64,000 nt of DNA from Flavobacterium sedimenticola (lineage in GTDB: Bacteria > Bacteroidota > Bacteroidia > Flavobacteriales > Flavobacteriaceae). A model generated the notes under the pieces. That model had not been told where the DNA came from. It saw only the letters and a program-made list of their open reading frames with translations, and did not search any database. The translations under genes and the position numbers were made by a program. Shown here piece after piece: positions 33,084-41,016 of the stretch. The stretch is taken from positions 868,001 to 932,000 of the forward strand of contig NZ_JASGBP010000001.1 in the NCBI RefSeq assembly GCF_030053345.1, read 5' to 3'. Numbering within the stretch: position 1 is the first letter of the stretch; every line of letters starts with the position of its first letter.

Positions 33084-35767
33084 TGGCGGAAGCAACCAAA
33101 TACTTAAAACTATCCGGTTTAGAACCGTTAATCGTTACGCCGGAATCCAATTTCATCAACGTAGGAGAACGTACCAATGTGACCGGTTCGCGCAAATTCC
33201 TGCGTTTGATTAAAGAAGAGAAATACGAAGAAGCCCTCGATATTGCCCGTGCCCAAGTAGAAGGCGGTGCTCAAATCATCGATGTCAATATGGACGAAGG
33301 AATGTTGGATGGGGTTTATGCCATGACCAAATTCCTGAACTTAATTGCCGCCGAACCCGATATTGCCCGCGTTCCGGTAATGATTGACAGCTCGAAATGG
33401 GAAATTATCGAAGCCGGTTTGAAAGTCATTCAAGGGAAAGGCGTGGTGAATTCCATTTCCTTAAAAGAAGGTAAGGAAGCGTTCATCCATCATGCCAAAT
33501 TAATCAAGAGATACGGTGCTGCGGTTATCGTAATGGCATTTGACGAAGAAGGTCAGGCCGACACCTACCAAAGACGCATCGATATTTGTAAAAGGAGCTA
33601 TGACATTTTAGTCAATGAAGTTCATTTTCCACCGGAAGACATCATCTTCGATCCGAATATTTTTCCGGTAGCTACCGGTATGGAAGAGCACAAGTTAAAC
33701 GCCTTGGACTTCTTCAAAGCCACGCAATGGATACGCGAAAACCTGCCTTATGCCGGTGTTTCCGGCGGTGTGAGTAATGTGTCGTTTTCATTTCGGGGGA
33801 ACGATAAAGTGCGTGAAGCCATGCACTCGGCCTTCCTATACCACGCCATTAAACACGGTATGACTATGGGCATCGTAAATCCCGAAATGTTGGAGATTTA
33901 TGATGAAATCGATCCGATTTTGTTGGAACATGTGGAAGATGTGTTGTTGAACAGAAGAGAAGATGCGACGGAAAGATTATTGGATTTAGCAGAAAGTTTT
34001 AAAGGCGATTTCAAAACCAATAACAAAGCAGTACAAGAGTGGAGAAACGGTTCTTTACAAGACCGATTGACTCATTCCTTAGTGAAAGGAATTGATGAGT
34101 TTATCGAAATAGATGTAGAAGAAGCCCGTCTTTCGGTAGAAAAACCCATTGAAGTCATCGAAAACCATTTGATGAACGGGATGAATGTCGTAGGCGATTT
34201 ATTTGGAAGCGGGAAAATGTTCTTACCTCAAGTAGTAAAATCTGCCCGTGTGATGAAGAAAGCCGTGGCGTATTTGCTACCTTATATTGAAGCCTCCAAA
34301 GACGGTAAATCGTCTTCGGCCGGAAAAGTATTGATGGCCACGGTAAAAGGTGATGTACACGATATCGGTAAAAATATTGTTTCCGTAGTATTGGCCTGCA
34401 ACAACTTTGAAATCATCGATTTAGGGGTTATGGTGCCGCCTGAAAAAATCATCGAGGCGGCGGTTAGAGAAAGTGTCGATATTATAGGTTTGAGCGGATT
34501 GATTACACCTTCACTCGATGAAATGGTGTATTTGGCCAAAGAGATGGACAAGCTGAATATCCAAATTCCGATTATGATTGGCGGCGCTACCACATCGCGT
34601 GCGCATACAGCAGTGAAAATTGCCCCGGAATACCAATCGACTGTAGTACACGTTAACGATGCGTCGCGAGCGGTAACTGTGGCCAGCAATTTGTTGCAAG
34701 CCGAAACCAAAAACAGTTATGTGCAATCGGTTCGAGAAGAATACGACAAATTGCGTGAAGGCTACTTGAGTCGCAGTCGAGACAAAAATTACCTATCGAT
34801 TGAAGAAGCCCGTAAAAACAAGCTCCAATTGGATTGGAACAATTTTACCCCGGTAAAACCGAATTTCATCGGTACAAAAACGGTTGAAGTGGAACTGGCA
34901 CAATTGGTTGATTTTATCGACTGGACGCCATTCTTCCAATCGTGGGAATTGTTTGGGAAATATCCGGCGATTTTGAAAGACGAGGTAGTAGGAGAACAGG
35001 CTTCCGCTTTGTTTGCCGATGCGCAAAAAATGCTCAGCCAAATCGTAACCGAGAAATGGTTTACCGCCAAAGGCATCCTAGGAATTTTTCCCGCCAATAC
35101 TGTCAATGACGACGATATTTCAGTTTACGAAGAACCTGAAACCCGCAACCCGCAACTCGCAACCTTTTTAACCTTACGCCAACAATCCCAAAAAACTGCC
35201 GGCGCGCCCAACATTGCCTTAGCCGATTTTATTGCGCCAATAGAAAGTGGAAAGCAAGATTACATCGGTTGTTTTTGTGTCACGACCGGTTTTGGTGTGG
35301 ATGAAAAAGCAGCTGAATTCGAAAAGCAATTAGATGATTACAATTCGATTTTGGTCAAAGCTTTAGGCGATAGATTAGCAGAAGCCTTTGCCGAATATTT
35401 GCACTTAAAAGTCCGCCAAGACATTTGGGGTTATGCCTCGGATGAAAATTTATCCAATCAGGAGTTGATTAACGAGGAATACAAAGGCATTCGTCCGGCT
35501 CCGGGGTATCCTGCCTGTCCGGACCATTTGGAAAAACCAACCATTTGGAAACTGTTGCAAGTCGAAGAGGCTATTGGGGTAAAACTCACCGAAAGCATGG
35601 CGATGTGGCCGGCAGCCTCGGTTTCGGGTTATTATTTTGCCCATCCGCAGAGTAAGTATTTCGGACTTGGGAAAATTAAAGAAGACCAAGTGGTAGATTA
35701 CGCCAAACGAAGAGGAATAGCAACAGAAATAGCAACGAAGTGGCTATCACCGAATATAGCAGATTAA
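33083..35767 (+). CDS. metH: Methionine synthase, folate/cobalamin/reactivation modules (split MetH, C-terminal part)
   Basis: 894 residues. Order: methyl-tetrahydrofolate (pterin) domain about 10-285 ([38 protein letters not shown]), cobalamin cap about 310-400, B12 domain about 410-545 with the cobalt-ligand motif [20 protein letters not shown], and the SAM-dependent reactivation domain about 570-894 ([20 protein letters not shown]). With the preceding 329-residue chain it remakes methionine from homocysteine. Near residue 690, three to five AACCCGC-type heptamers are read in frame as [10 protein letters not shown] inside the reactivation domain. Confidence 0.94.
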   Translation: MAEATKYLKLSGLEPLIVTPESNFINVGERTNVTGSRKFLRLIKEEKYEEALDIARAQVEGGAQIIDVNMDEGMLDGVYAMTKFLNLIAAEPDIARVPVMIDSSKWEIIEAGLKVIQGKGVVNSISLKEGKEAFIHHAKLIKRYGAAVIVMAFDEEGQADTYQRRIDICKRSYDILVNEVHFPPEDIIFDPNIFPVATGMEEHKLNALDFFKATQWIRENLPYAGVSGGVSNVSFSFRGNDKVREAMHSAFLYHAIKHGMTMGIVNPEMLEIYDEIDPILLEHVEDVLLNRREDATERLLDLAESFKGDFKTNNKAVQEWRNGSLQDRLTHSLVKGIDEFIEIDVEEARLSVEKPIEVIENHLMNGMNVVGDLFGSGKMFLPQVVKSARVMKKAVAYLLPYIEASKDGKSSSAGKVLMATVKGDVHDIGKNIVSVVLACNNFEIIDLGVMVPPEKIIEAAVRESVDIIGLSGLITPSLDEMVYLAKEMDKLNIQIPIMIGGATTSRAHTAVKIAPEYQSTVVHVNDASRAVTVASNLLQAETKNSYVQSVREEYDKLREGYLSRSRDKNYLSIEEARKNKLQLDWNNFTPVKPNFIGTKTVEVELAQLVDFIDWTPFFQSWELFGKYPAILKDEVVGEQASALFADAQKMLSQIVTEKWFTAKGILGIFPANTVNDDDISVYEEPETRNPQLATFLTLRQQSQKTAGAPNIALADFIAPIESGKQDYIGCFCVTTGFGVDEKAAEFEKQLDDYNSILVKALGDRLAEAFAEYLHLKVRQDIWGYASDENLSNQELINEEYKGIRPAPGYPACPDHLEKPTIWKLLQVEEAIGVKLTESMAMWPAASVSGYYFAHPQSKYFGLGKIKEDQVVDYAKRRGIATEIATKWLSPNIAD
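35133..35167. repeat. 7-bp repeats inside the metH coding sequence
   Basis: AACCTGA, AACCCGC, AACCCGC, AACTCGC and AACCTTT follow each other in phase and are translated as part of the reactivation domain. Confidence 0.75.
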
Positions 35768-35771
35768 TTTG

Positions 35772-35844
35772 GTTACGTGTTACGAGTTTCGGGTTCAAAG
35801 TAAACTCGCAACTCGCAACTCGCAACTCGCAACTCGCAATTTTA
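35772..35844. repeat. 7-bp tandem repeat array upstream of metF
   Basis: Left half: GTTACGT, GTTACGA, GTTTCGG, GTTCAAA. Right half: five identical AACTCGC units (35803-35837) and AATTTTA. The right half stops 5-12 bases before the metF ATG. The halves are of opposite sense, so a hairpin is possible. The reading frame through the array from a TTG at 35769 is in phase with metF. Confidence 0.85.
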
Positions 35845-35849
35845 AAATT

Positions 35850-36806
35850 ATGAAAGTAACCCAACATATTGAAAACGCTAACGGTAAACCGTTATTCTCT
35901 TTCGAGATTTTACCGCCTTTGAAAGGCCAAAACATTCAATCGATTTTTGACAGCATTGATCCGTTAATGGAATTCAATCCGCCGTTTATTGATGTAACGT
36001 ACCATCGTGAGGAATACGAATACAAAGAATTGCCGAACGGTTTGTTACAAAAGAAAATCGTCAAGAAACGTCCGGGAACAGTGGGGATTTGCGCCGGGAT
36101 TCAAAACAAATACAACGTGGATGCCATTCCGCATATTTTGTGTGGTGGTTTTACCAAAGAAGATACCGAGAACTTATTGATTGACTTGGATTTCTTAGGG
36201 ATTGATAATGTGGTAGCGTTAAGAGGTGATGCCTTGAAAACGGAAACCTATTTCCACCCCGAAAAAGAAGGGAATGCGTATGCAAGCGAATTGGTTACGC
36301 AAATCAGCAATTTGAATAATGGCATTTACTTGGATGAAGATTTAAAGAATTCGGCCAAGACCAACTTTTGTATTGGGGTGGCCGGTTATCCGGAGAAGCA
36401 CATGGAAGCGCCGAGTTTGGACAGTGACATCTATTTTTTGAAGCAAAAAATCAAAAACGGCGCCGATTATATTATTACCCAAATGTTTTTTGACAACAAA
36501 CGCTTCTTCGATTTTGTTGATAAATGTCGCGCCGCGGGTATTACCGTTCCGATTATTCCGGGACTGAAACCTATTGCGACTAAGAAGCAGCTGAATTTGA
36601 TTCCGCATCGCTTTAGTTTGGAATTGCCCGATGATTTAATTATGGCCGTGGTCAAGGCCAAAGACAACGATGCCGTAAAACAAATCGGGATTGACTGGTG
36701 TGTGCAACAAAGTAAAGAGTTGGTCGCCGCCGGCATTCCGGTGTTGCATTATTACTCGATGGGCAAAGCCGAGAACATCAAGGCGATTGCCAAAGAAGTT
36801 TTTTAA
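35850..36806 (+). CDS. metF: Methylenetetrahydrofolate reductase
   Basis: 318 residues from the ATG at 35850. It supplies methyl-tetrahydrofolate for MetH and uses FAD. FSFEILPPLKGQNIQSIFDS carries the catalytic glutamate, and VVALRGDALKTETYFHPEKE, FCIGVAGYPEKHMEAP and DYIITQMFFDNKRFFDFVDK are family blocks. An upstream in-frame TTG (35769) would add 27 residues made of heptad repeats and is not credible. It follows the two metH genes on the same strand and completes the methyl-transfer module. Confidence 0.95.
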   Translation: MKVTQHIENANGKPLFSFEILPPLKGQNIQSIFDSIDPLMEFNPPFIDVTYHREEYEYKELPNGLLQKKIVKKRPGTVGICAGIQNKYNVDAIPHILCGGFTKEDTENLLIDLDFLGIDNVVALRGDALKTETYFHPEKEGNAYASELVTQISNLNNGIYLDEDLKNSAKTNFCIGVAGYPEKHMEAPSLDSDIYFLKQKIKNGADYIITQMFFDNKRFFDFVDKCRAAGITVPIIPGLKPIATKKQLNLIPHRFSLELPDDLIMAVVKAKDNDAVKQIGIDWCVQQSKELVAAGIPVLHYYSMGKAENIKAIAKEVF

Positions 36807-36836
36807 GCCTTCCCGAGACACAGGACTATCCCCGTC

Positions 36837-36914
36837 TAGCCCCGATGGCAGCGATGCCGCGCAAAGCGGACAGCGGGAAAACCGATCACAAAAACGCCCC
36901 AGCCATTCGCTCCT
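36837..36914 (+). repeat. Dispersed palindromic element, copy E
   Basis: TAGCCCCGATGGCAGCGATG, then CCGCGCAAAGCGGACAGCGGG and the tail CACAAAAACGCCCCAGCC with TTCGCTCCT. It is a short form without the long AT hairpin and sits directly before a promoter box. Confidence 0.7.
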
Positions 36915-36927
36915 AAGGATAAAAGTT

Positions 36928-36935
36928 TATATTTG
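36928..36935 (+). promoter_or_regulatory. -7 box of the PagL-like gene
   Basis: TATATTTG, a perfect TAnnTTTG. The predicted start near 36941 rules out an in-frame ATG at 36933 and supports the ATG at 36954. Confidence 0.65.
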
Positions 36936-36953
36936 TGCCTTTACAATCGGAGC

Positions 36954-38048
36954 ATGCGGCATTTTTACGGTTTCTTTTTACTGATTTCTACAGTTGTAAC
37001 GGCACAACAAAAAAATACGTTTGCCTTGGATGTGTCGGTCTTGCGAGGCAATACCATTGCGCACAAAGAAGATATGTATCATTTGATTAACGGGCATCCG
37101 CAAGGATTGTTGTTGGAATTTACGGTGCAAACCCACGGGCGCAAAGAGTGGCAAACGGAATACAATTATCCTGATTACGGCGGGTATTTTATGTATCAGG
37201 ACTTTAATAGTCGGCCTTTGGGGTTAACCTATTCCGCCGGGGCGTTTTACAATTTTTATTTTTGGAAAAGACAGTTGCAACTCAAGTTTGCCCAAGGAGT
37301 GGCGTTGACGACCCATCCGTATGACAAGGCCGACAACAGTACCAACAAGGCTTTTGGAACTCGAATTTTAGACAACACCAATATCGGCTTGGCCTATTCC
37401 AATCAAACAGTGCTGTATCCGATTGGTTTTCATGCCGGATTGTTGTTTACCCATTATTCGAACGGACGGGTTAAATCGCCCAACAGCGGCATCAATACCT
37501 TTTTACTCAATGTGGGTTTGCAGTACAATTTTACAGAAGAAAAACCACGCGCGCCGCAATTTGACAGCACAGAAGTTCGAAAAAGTTACCGCGAACCACT
37601 GCATTACAATGTGGTGTTTCGTACCGGAATTAACGAGAGTCCGATTATTCGATCGGGGCAAAAACCGTTCTATCATTTGGGATTTTATGTCGACAAACGA
37701 TTGAACCGCAAATCGGGCTTGCAGTTGGGAACCGATTTGTTTTTGACGGAGTCGTTTAAAGAATACATTCGCTATTATGCGGTGGCCTATCCGGAGGAAC
37801 AGCTCGATCCGAACACCGATTACAAACGCGTGGGACTTTTTGCCGGTTATGAGTTGTACATCAACAAGTTGTCGCTCGAGGCCCAAGTAGGCTATTATGT
37901 GTACCAACCGTTTAAAAAAGACATTGCTATTTACGATCGCGTTGGGATGAAATATTATATTACGAATCAATTTTTCGGGGCTTTCACGATTAAAACACAT
38001 CTTTTTTTGGCAGAAGCCTTGGAGTTTGGTGTAGGGTATCGATTTTAA
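36954..38048 (+). CDS. Acyloxyacyl hydrolase / PagL-like lipid A deacylase family protein
   Basis: 364 residues with a signal peptide (MRHFYGFFLLISTVVTAQ). The centre has the family active-site pattern: LFTHYSNGRVKSPNSGINTF near residue 165, with the His-x-Ser-Asn of PagL and a nearby Asn-rich turn. Flanking strands (YSAGAFYNFYFWKRQLQLKF, VGLQYNF) suit an eight-stranded outer-membrane barrel. About 190 further residues form a second set of strands and end in FGVGYRF. PagL removes a fatty acid from lipid A; activity here is an inference. The GIN lipoprotein starts 10 bp after it. Confidence 0.75.
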   Translation: MRHFYGFFLLISTVVTAQQKNTFALDVSVLRGNTIAHKEDMYHLINGHPQGLLLEFTVQTHGRKEWQTEYNYPDYGGYFMYQDFNSRPLGLTYSAGAFYNFYFWKRQLQLKFAQGVALTTHPYDKADNSTNKAFGTRILDNTNIGLAYSNQTVLYPIGFHAGLLFTHYSNGRVKSPNSGINTFLLNVGLQYNFTEEKPRAPQFDSTEVRKSYREPLHYNVVFRTGINESPIIRSGQKPFYHLGFYVDKRLNRKSGLQLGTDLFLTESFKEYIRYYAVAYPEEQLDPNTDYKRVGLFAGYELYINKLSLEAQVGYYVYQPFKKDIAIYDRVGMKYYITNQFFGAFTIKTHLFLAEALEFGVGYRF

Positions 38049-38058
38049 ATAAGGACGT

Positions 38059-38808
38059 ATGAAAAGAATAGTTTGGTTTGTGGTCTTGTTTTCGGTTTTG
38101 AGCGCGTGTGAAAAGCCTTCCGATTGTGTGGAAAGCACCGGCGCAATCATCACCAAAGACATAGCGGTATTGCCTTTTAAACGTATCAAAGTCTACCGCG
38201 GTATTGCGGTAGTGGTTACCGAAGGCCCCGAATATCGGGTGCAAATAGAAGCCGGGGAAAATTTTATAGAGAATGTGGAAGTCAAGCAATACGGTGATCA
38301 ACTCGTTTTTAAAGACGATGCCAGTTGCAATTGGGTGCGTTCGTACGGTAGGGTTACCATTCATGTGACCACACCGACCTTGGAAGAAATTTATTCTAAG
38401 ACCGACCGGAAAATCAGTTCCAATGGGGTGTTGACCTATCCGTTTCTGAGTTTAATTTCGATGGACAAAGACGGCGACGGCGAAAGCGGGGCAGGGACCG
38501 GCGATTTTGTGATGCACATAGAAAACAACAACTTGTATATTGCCAACAATAATGTGTCTCGATTTTACATCACGGGGCAAACCAATACGGCCACTTTTAA
38601 TTTTTATTTCGGAGACGGACGTATTGAAGCGCAAAACTTTACCGCGCAAAACATCAGCGTGTTTCACAGAGGTTCTAATGACATGATAGTAAAACCGATG
38701 CAAAGCATTAGCGGTGTTTTAAACAGTACGGGCAATTTGGTCCTGAAAAATGTGCCACCGGTGGTGGATGTAACCGAGCTGTATCAGGGAAGTGTGGTTT
38801 ATCCTTAA
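38059..38808 (+). CDS. GIN domain (DUF2807) lipoprotein
   Basis: 249 residues. A lipoprotein signal ends at VLSACEKP (lipobox LSAC, Cys16). The body is a beta-helix-like auto-transporter-adhesin head (GIN) region: FKRIKVYRGIAVVVTEGPEY, YGRVTIHVTTPTLEEIYSKT and later repeats with N-N-N turns (IENNNLYIANNNVSRFYITG). Family proteins are surface lipoproteins of unknown role. It probably shares a transcript with the PagL-like gene. Confidence 0.82.
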   Translation: MKRIVWFVVLFSVLSACEKPSDCVESTGAIITKDIAVLPFKRIKVYRGIAVVVTEGPEYRVQIEAGENFIENVEVKQYGDQLVFKDDASCNWVRSYGRVTIHVTTPTLEEIYSKTDRKISSNGVLTYPFLSLISMDKDGDGESGAGTGDFVMHIENNNLYIANNNVSRFYITGQTNTATFNFYFGDGRIEAQNFTAQNISVFHRGSNDMIVKPMQSISGVLNSTGNLVLKNVPPVVDVTELYQGSVVYP

Positions 38809-38880
38809 TCAGTTTACAGTCACAGTTTGCAGAGTGATTCGTAAATGGTATTTATTGAATACAGCGACTGTTGGGGAAAG

Positions 38881-39780
38881 CTATTTTTTCGTTTTTTCCC
38901 TAAAAATTTCTTCCAGGTTTTTGCTTTTCAAACTCATTTGAAGTGTTTTCAATCCGTTGCTTTGGGCAAAGTCGAATACCGCCGGGCGCATGTCTTCTTC
39001 GGTGTTAAACGTCAATAACCATAAATTACCACCGGTGTTTTTGAAGTTTGTAAGATGCACTAGTTGCGTCAATGTAGCAGCAGTGATGGCTTTGTCAAAT
39101 TCGACTTCGATGATTTGTTCTTTTTCTTCGGCTACCAATTTGTCCAGTTTTTTGTCGGTGACAATTTTTCCCTGATTGATAATAATGACGCGGTCGCAAA
39201 TGGCTTCCACTTCCTGCATAATGTGAGTAGACAGAAAAACGGTTTTGTTTTTCCCTACGCTCTTAATAACGTTTCGGATTTCTACCAATTGGTTCGGGTC
39301 GAGTCCTGTAGTGGGTTCGTCTAAAATTAAAACATCCGGGTTGTGGAGTAAGGCTGTGGCCAAACCCACACGCTGGCGAAATCCTTTAGACAATTGTCCG
39401 ATTTTCTTATGGCTTTCGGGCGTTAAACCGGTAAGCACAATCACTTCTTCAATACGCGATTGCGGCACCTTGTAAACATCGGCATTAAAAGCCAGGTATT
39501 CGCGCACGTACAAATCGAGGTATAACGGATTGTGTTCGGGTAAATACCCTACCGATTGCTGTACTTCTTTTTGCGCTTCGGTAATGTCCTTGCCGTTGAC
39601 CAAGGCTTTGCCTTCATCTGCGGTGATATACGTCGTTAATATTTTCATTAAAGTCGATTTTCCGGCACCATTCGGCCCCAAGAAACCCACGATTTCTCCT
39701 TTTTTAACAGAGAATGAAACCTGATCCAGTGCTTTTTGAGCACCATAACTTTTGGAAATATTTTGAACTTCTATCGACAT
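38881..39780 (-). CDS. gldA: ABC transporter ATP-binding protein GldA (gliding motility)
   Basis: 299 residues. Walker A is GFLGPNGAGKSTLMK near residue 33, the signature is LSKGFRQRVGLATALL near residue 133, and Walker B is VLILDEPTTGLDPNQ; the H-loop is STHIMQEVEAIC. The sequence start MSIEVQNISKSYGAQKALDQ and length match flavobacterial GldA, which works with GldF and GldG in gliding. Those partners are not nearby, which I recall as usual for gldA. The minus-strand box TACATTTG at 39798-39805 is a likely promoter. Confidence 0.82.
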   Translation of the reverse strand: MSIEVQNISKSYGAQKALDQVSFSVKKGEIVGFLGPNGAGKSTLMKILTTYITADEGKALVNGKDITEAQKEVQQSVGYLPEHNPLYLDLYVREYLAFNADVYKVPQSRIEEVIVLTGLTPESHKKIGQLSKGFRQRVGLATALLHNPDVLILDEPTTGLDPNQLVEIRNVIKSVGKNKTVFLSTHIMQEVEAICDRVIIINQGKIVTDKKLDKLVAEEKEQIIEVEFDKAITAATLTQLVHLTNFKNTGGNLWLLTFNTEEDMRPAVFDFAQSNGLKTLQMSLKSKNLEEIFREKTKK

Positions 39781-39884
39781 AAAGGAACAATTTGCCGCAA
39801 ATGTACTAATTAATCAAAGGATAACGAATAATTCTCGATTTTATGATGGGTACGAAAACGTTTCCGTAGATTTTTTGGCACCCA

Positions 39885-39918
39885 TTGGTAAAACCAACGA
39901 TTTATTTTTTTACATTAG
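39885..39918 (+). promoter_or_regulatory. Candidate promoter of the pheA leader
   Basis: TTG at 39885-39887, a 23-base spacer and TACATTAG at 39911-39918 (one mismatch). It would start transcription near 39924, 14 bases before the leader-peptide ATG. Confidence 0.45.
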
Positions 39919-39937
39919 CCAAAGACAATACATTTCT

Positions 39938-40027
39938 ATGAGACTCAGTAACACCTTTTACAACTATTTCTGGTATTTCTTCTTCGGACAGCGAACGGGA
40001 ATGGTATGGTGTTATGTCAAACGATAA
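39938..40027 (+). CDS. pheL: Aromatic-amino-acid leader peptide of pheA (29 aa)
   Basis: A 29-codon frame whose core is TFYNYFWYFFF: five Phe (7, 11, 14, 15, 16), four Tyr (8, 10, 13, 26) and two Trp (12, 24). Nine of the ten residues from 7 to 16 are aromatic. It is followed after 23 bp by a strong terminator and then pheA. CGGG plus ATG at 39996-40003, just past the aromatic codons, can pair with CATCCCG at 40050-40056, the base of the terminator's 5' arm, with one bulged A. This is the layout of enterobacterial pheL, but the sequence is unrelated. Translation is inferred; the symbol is used by analogy. Confidence 0.78.
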   Translation: MRLSNTFYNYFWYFFFGQRTGMVWCYVKR

Positions 40028-40050
40028 AGAGAGAATTAACAATACTACAC

Positions 40051-40078
40051 ATCCCGACGAAAGTTGGGATTTTTTTTT
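40051..40078 (+). terminator. Attenuator terminator in the pheA leader
   Basis: ATCCCGAC and GTTGGGAT pair around a GAAA tetraloop, followed by eight Ts. It ends seven bases before the pheA ATG, so pheA can only be expressed when it is bypassed. Confidence 0.9.
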
Positions 40079-40084
40079 GAATAT

Positions 40085-40912
40085 ATGGAAGCAAAAATAG
40101 CAATACAAGGCATTAAGGGTTCGTTTCATCATCAGGTAGCTCAGCACTATTTCGGACCATCGGGCGATATCCTCGAATGCATGTCATTTGACGAAGTGGC
40201 TAAAAAGCTGGTTCGTCAAGAGGCTGCCAAAGGCGTGATGGCATTGGAGAACTCCATAGCCGGTTCGATAGTGCCGAATTACGCGCTGATTGACCGTAAC
40301 AATTTGCACATCATTGGCGAATATTATTTGGATATCCATATGAATTTGATGGCCATCCACGGTCAAAAAATAGAAGACCTTAAAGAAGTTCATTCGCATC
40401 CGATAGCCTTGTTGCAATGCGCTGTTTTTTTTAGTCAGTATCCGCATATTAAATTAGTGGAAAGCAGGGACACGGCCGAAACGGCACGCCGCATTCAGGA
40501 ACAAAAGCTTACGGGAATTGGTGCGGTAGCGTCACCAATTGCCGCGGAGTTGTATGATTTGAAAATTTTGGCGGCCGGAATTCATACAGTACAAAGCAAC
40601 AAAACGCGCTTTGTGATTTTGAAATCCACCAATAAAGAATGGCCCAAAGAAGCCATCAACAAAGCTTCGGTTAAATTTGAGTTGGATGACACGCCGGGAA
40701 GTTTGGCCACCGTGCTCAATGTGATGAACAATTGCAAATTGAATTTAACCAAAATTCAGTCGATGCCCGTTATTGAAACCCCGTTTCACTATTCTTTTTT
40801 TGTCGATGTGGTTTTTGAAAAGTACAAGCATTATGAAAAAGCCAAAAACATACTCGCTTTAATGACGACCCATTTTAAGGTGTTGGGTGAATACCCGAAA
40901 GGCAAGCCATGA
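40085..40912 (+). CDS. pheA: Prephenate dehydratase
   Basis: 275 residues from the ATG at 40085 (MEAKIAIQGIKGSFHHQVAQ). It converts prephenate to phenylpyruvate. The catalytic Thr-Arg-Phe is in VQSNKTRFVILKSTN near residue 183. The C-terminal ACT domain (about 200-275, DDTPGSLATVLNVM and LTKIQSMPVIETPFHYSFFV) should bind phenylalanine for feedback control. There is no chorismate mutase domain; that is fused to aroG next door. It is the first gene behind an aromatic attenuator, so phenylalanine would act twice, on the enzyme and on the RNA. Confidence 0.95.
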   Translation: MEAKIAIQGIKGSFHHQVAQHYFGPSGDILECMSFDEVAKKLVRQEAAKGVMALENSIAGSIVPNYALIDRNNLHIIGEYYLDIHMNLMAIHGQKIEDLKEVHSHPIALLQCAVFFSQYPHIKLVESRDTAETARRIQEQKLTGIGAVASPIAAELYDLKILAAGIHTVQSNKTRFVILKSTNKEWPKEAINKASVKFELDDTPGSLATVLNVMNNCKLNLTKIQSMPVIETPFHYSFFVDVVFEKYKHYEKAKNILALMTTHFKVLGEYPKGKP

Positions 40913-40965
40913 TGATTGATGGAAATCCTTTTATTCCCGATTGTTACGGAAAAATTCAGAACGCT

Positions 40966-41000
40966 TTGCGTCCATTTTACCCAAAAAGAAACTAATTTTG
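40966..41000 (+). promoter_or_regulatory. Candidate promoter of aroG
   Basis: TTG at 40966-40968, a 24-base spacer and TAATTTTG at 40993-41000, a full -7 match. aroG can therefore be transcribed without pheA attenuation. Confidence 0.55.
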
Positions 41001-41016
41001 CAACAGAAAATCAGCT

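Noticed and set aside
32094..35767. metH as a frameshifted pseudogene
   Set aside because: The break falls exactly between domains with a TAATG overlap, and both parts are complete; a split enzyme is the better reading.
35769..35849. N-terminal extension of MetF from a TTG
   Set aside because: The 27 added residues are translated heptad repeats (LATRNSQLATRN) and the normal MetF N-terminus begins at the ATG at 35850.
37503..38189. 228-codon antisense frame over the PagL-like and GIN genes
   Set aside because: Both sense genes have signal sequences and family motifs; the antisense frame has none and spans their junction.
39902..40147. 81-codon antisense frame across the pheA leader
   Set aside because: It covers the leader peptide, terminator and pheA start on the other strand, where the attenuator signals are coherent. 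It has no family features.
40909..40995. Small frame of 28 codons between pheA and aroG
   Set aside because: It overlaps the pheA stop and ends inside the aroG -7 box; no motif, no coding bias. Treated as intergenic.
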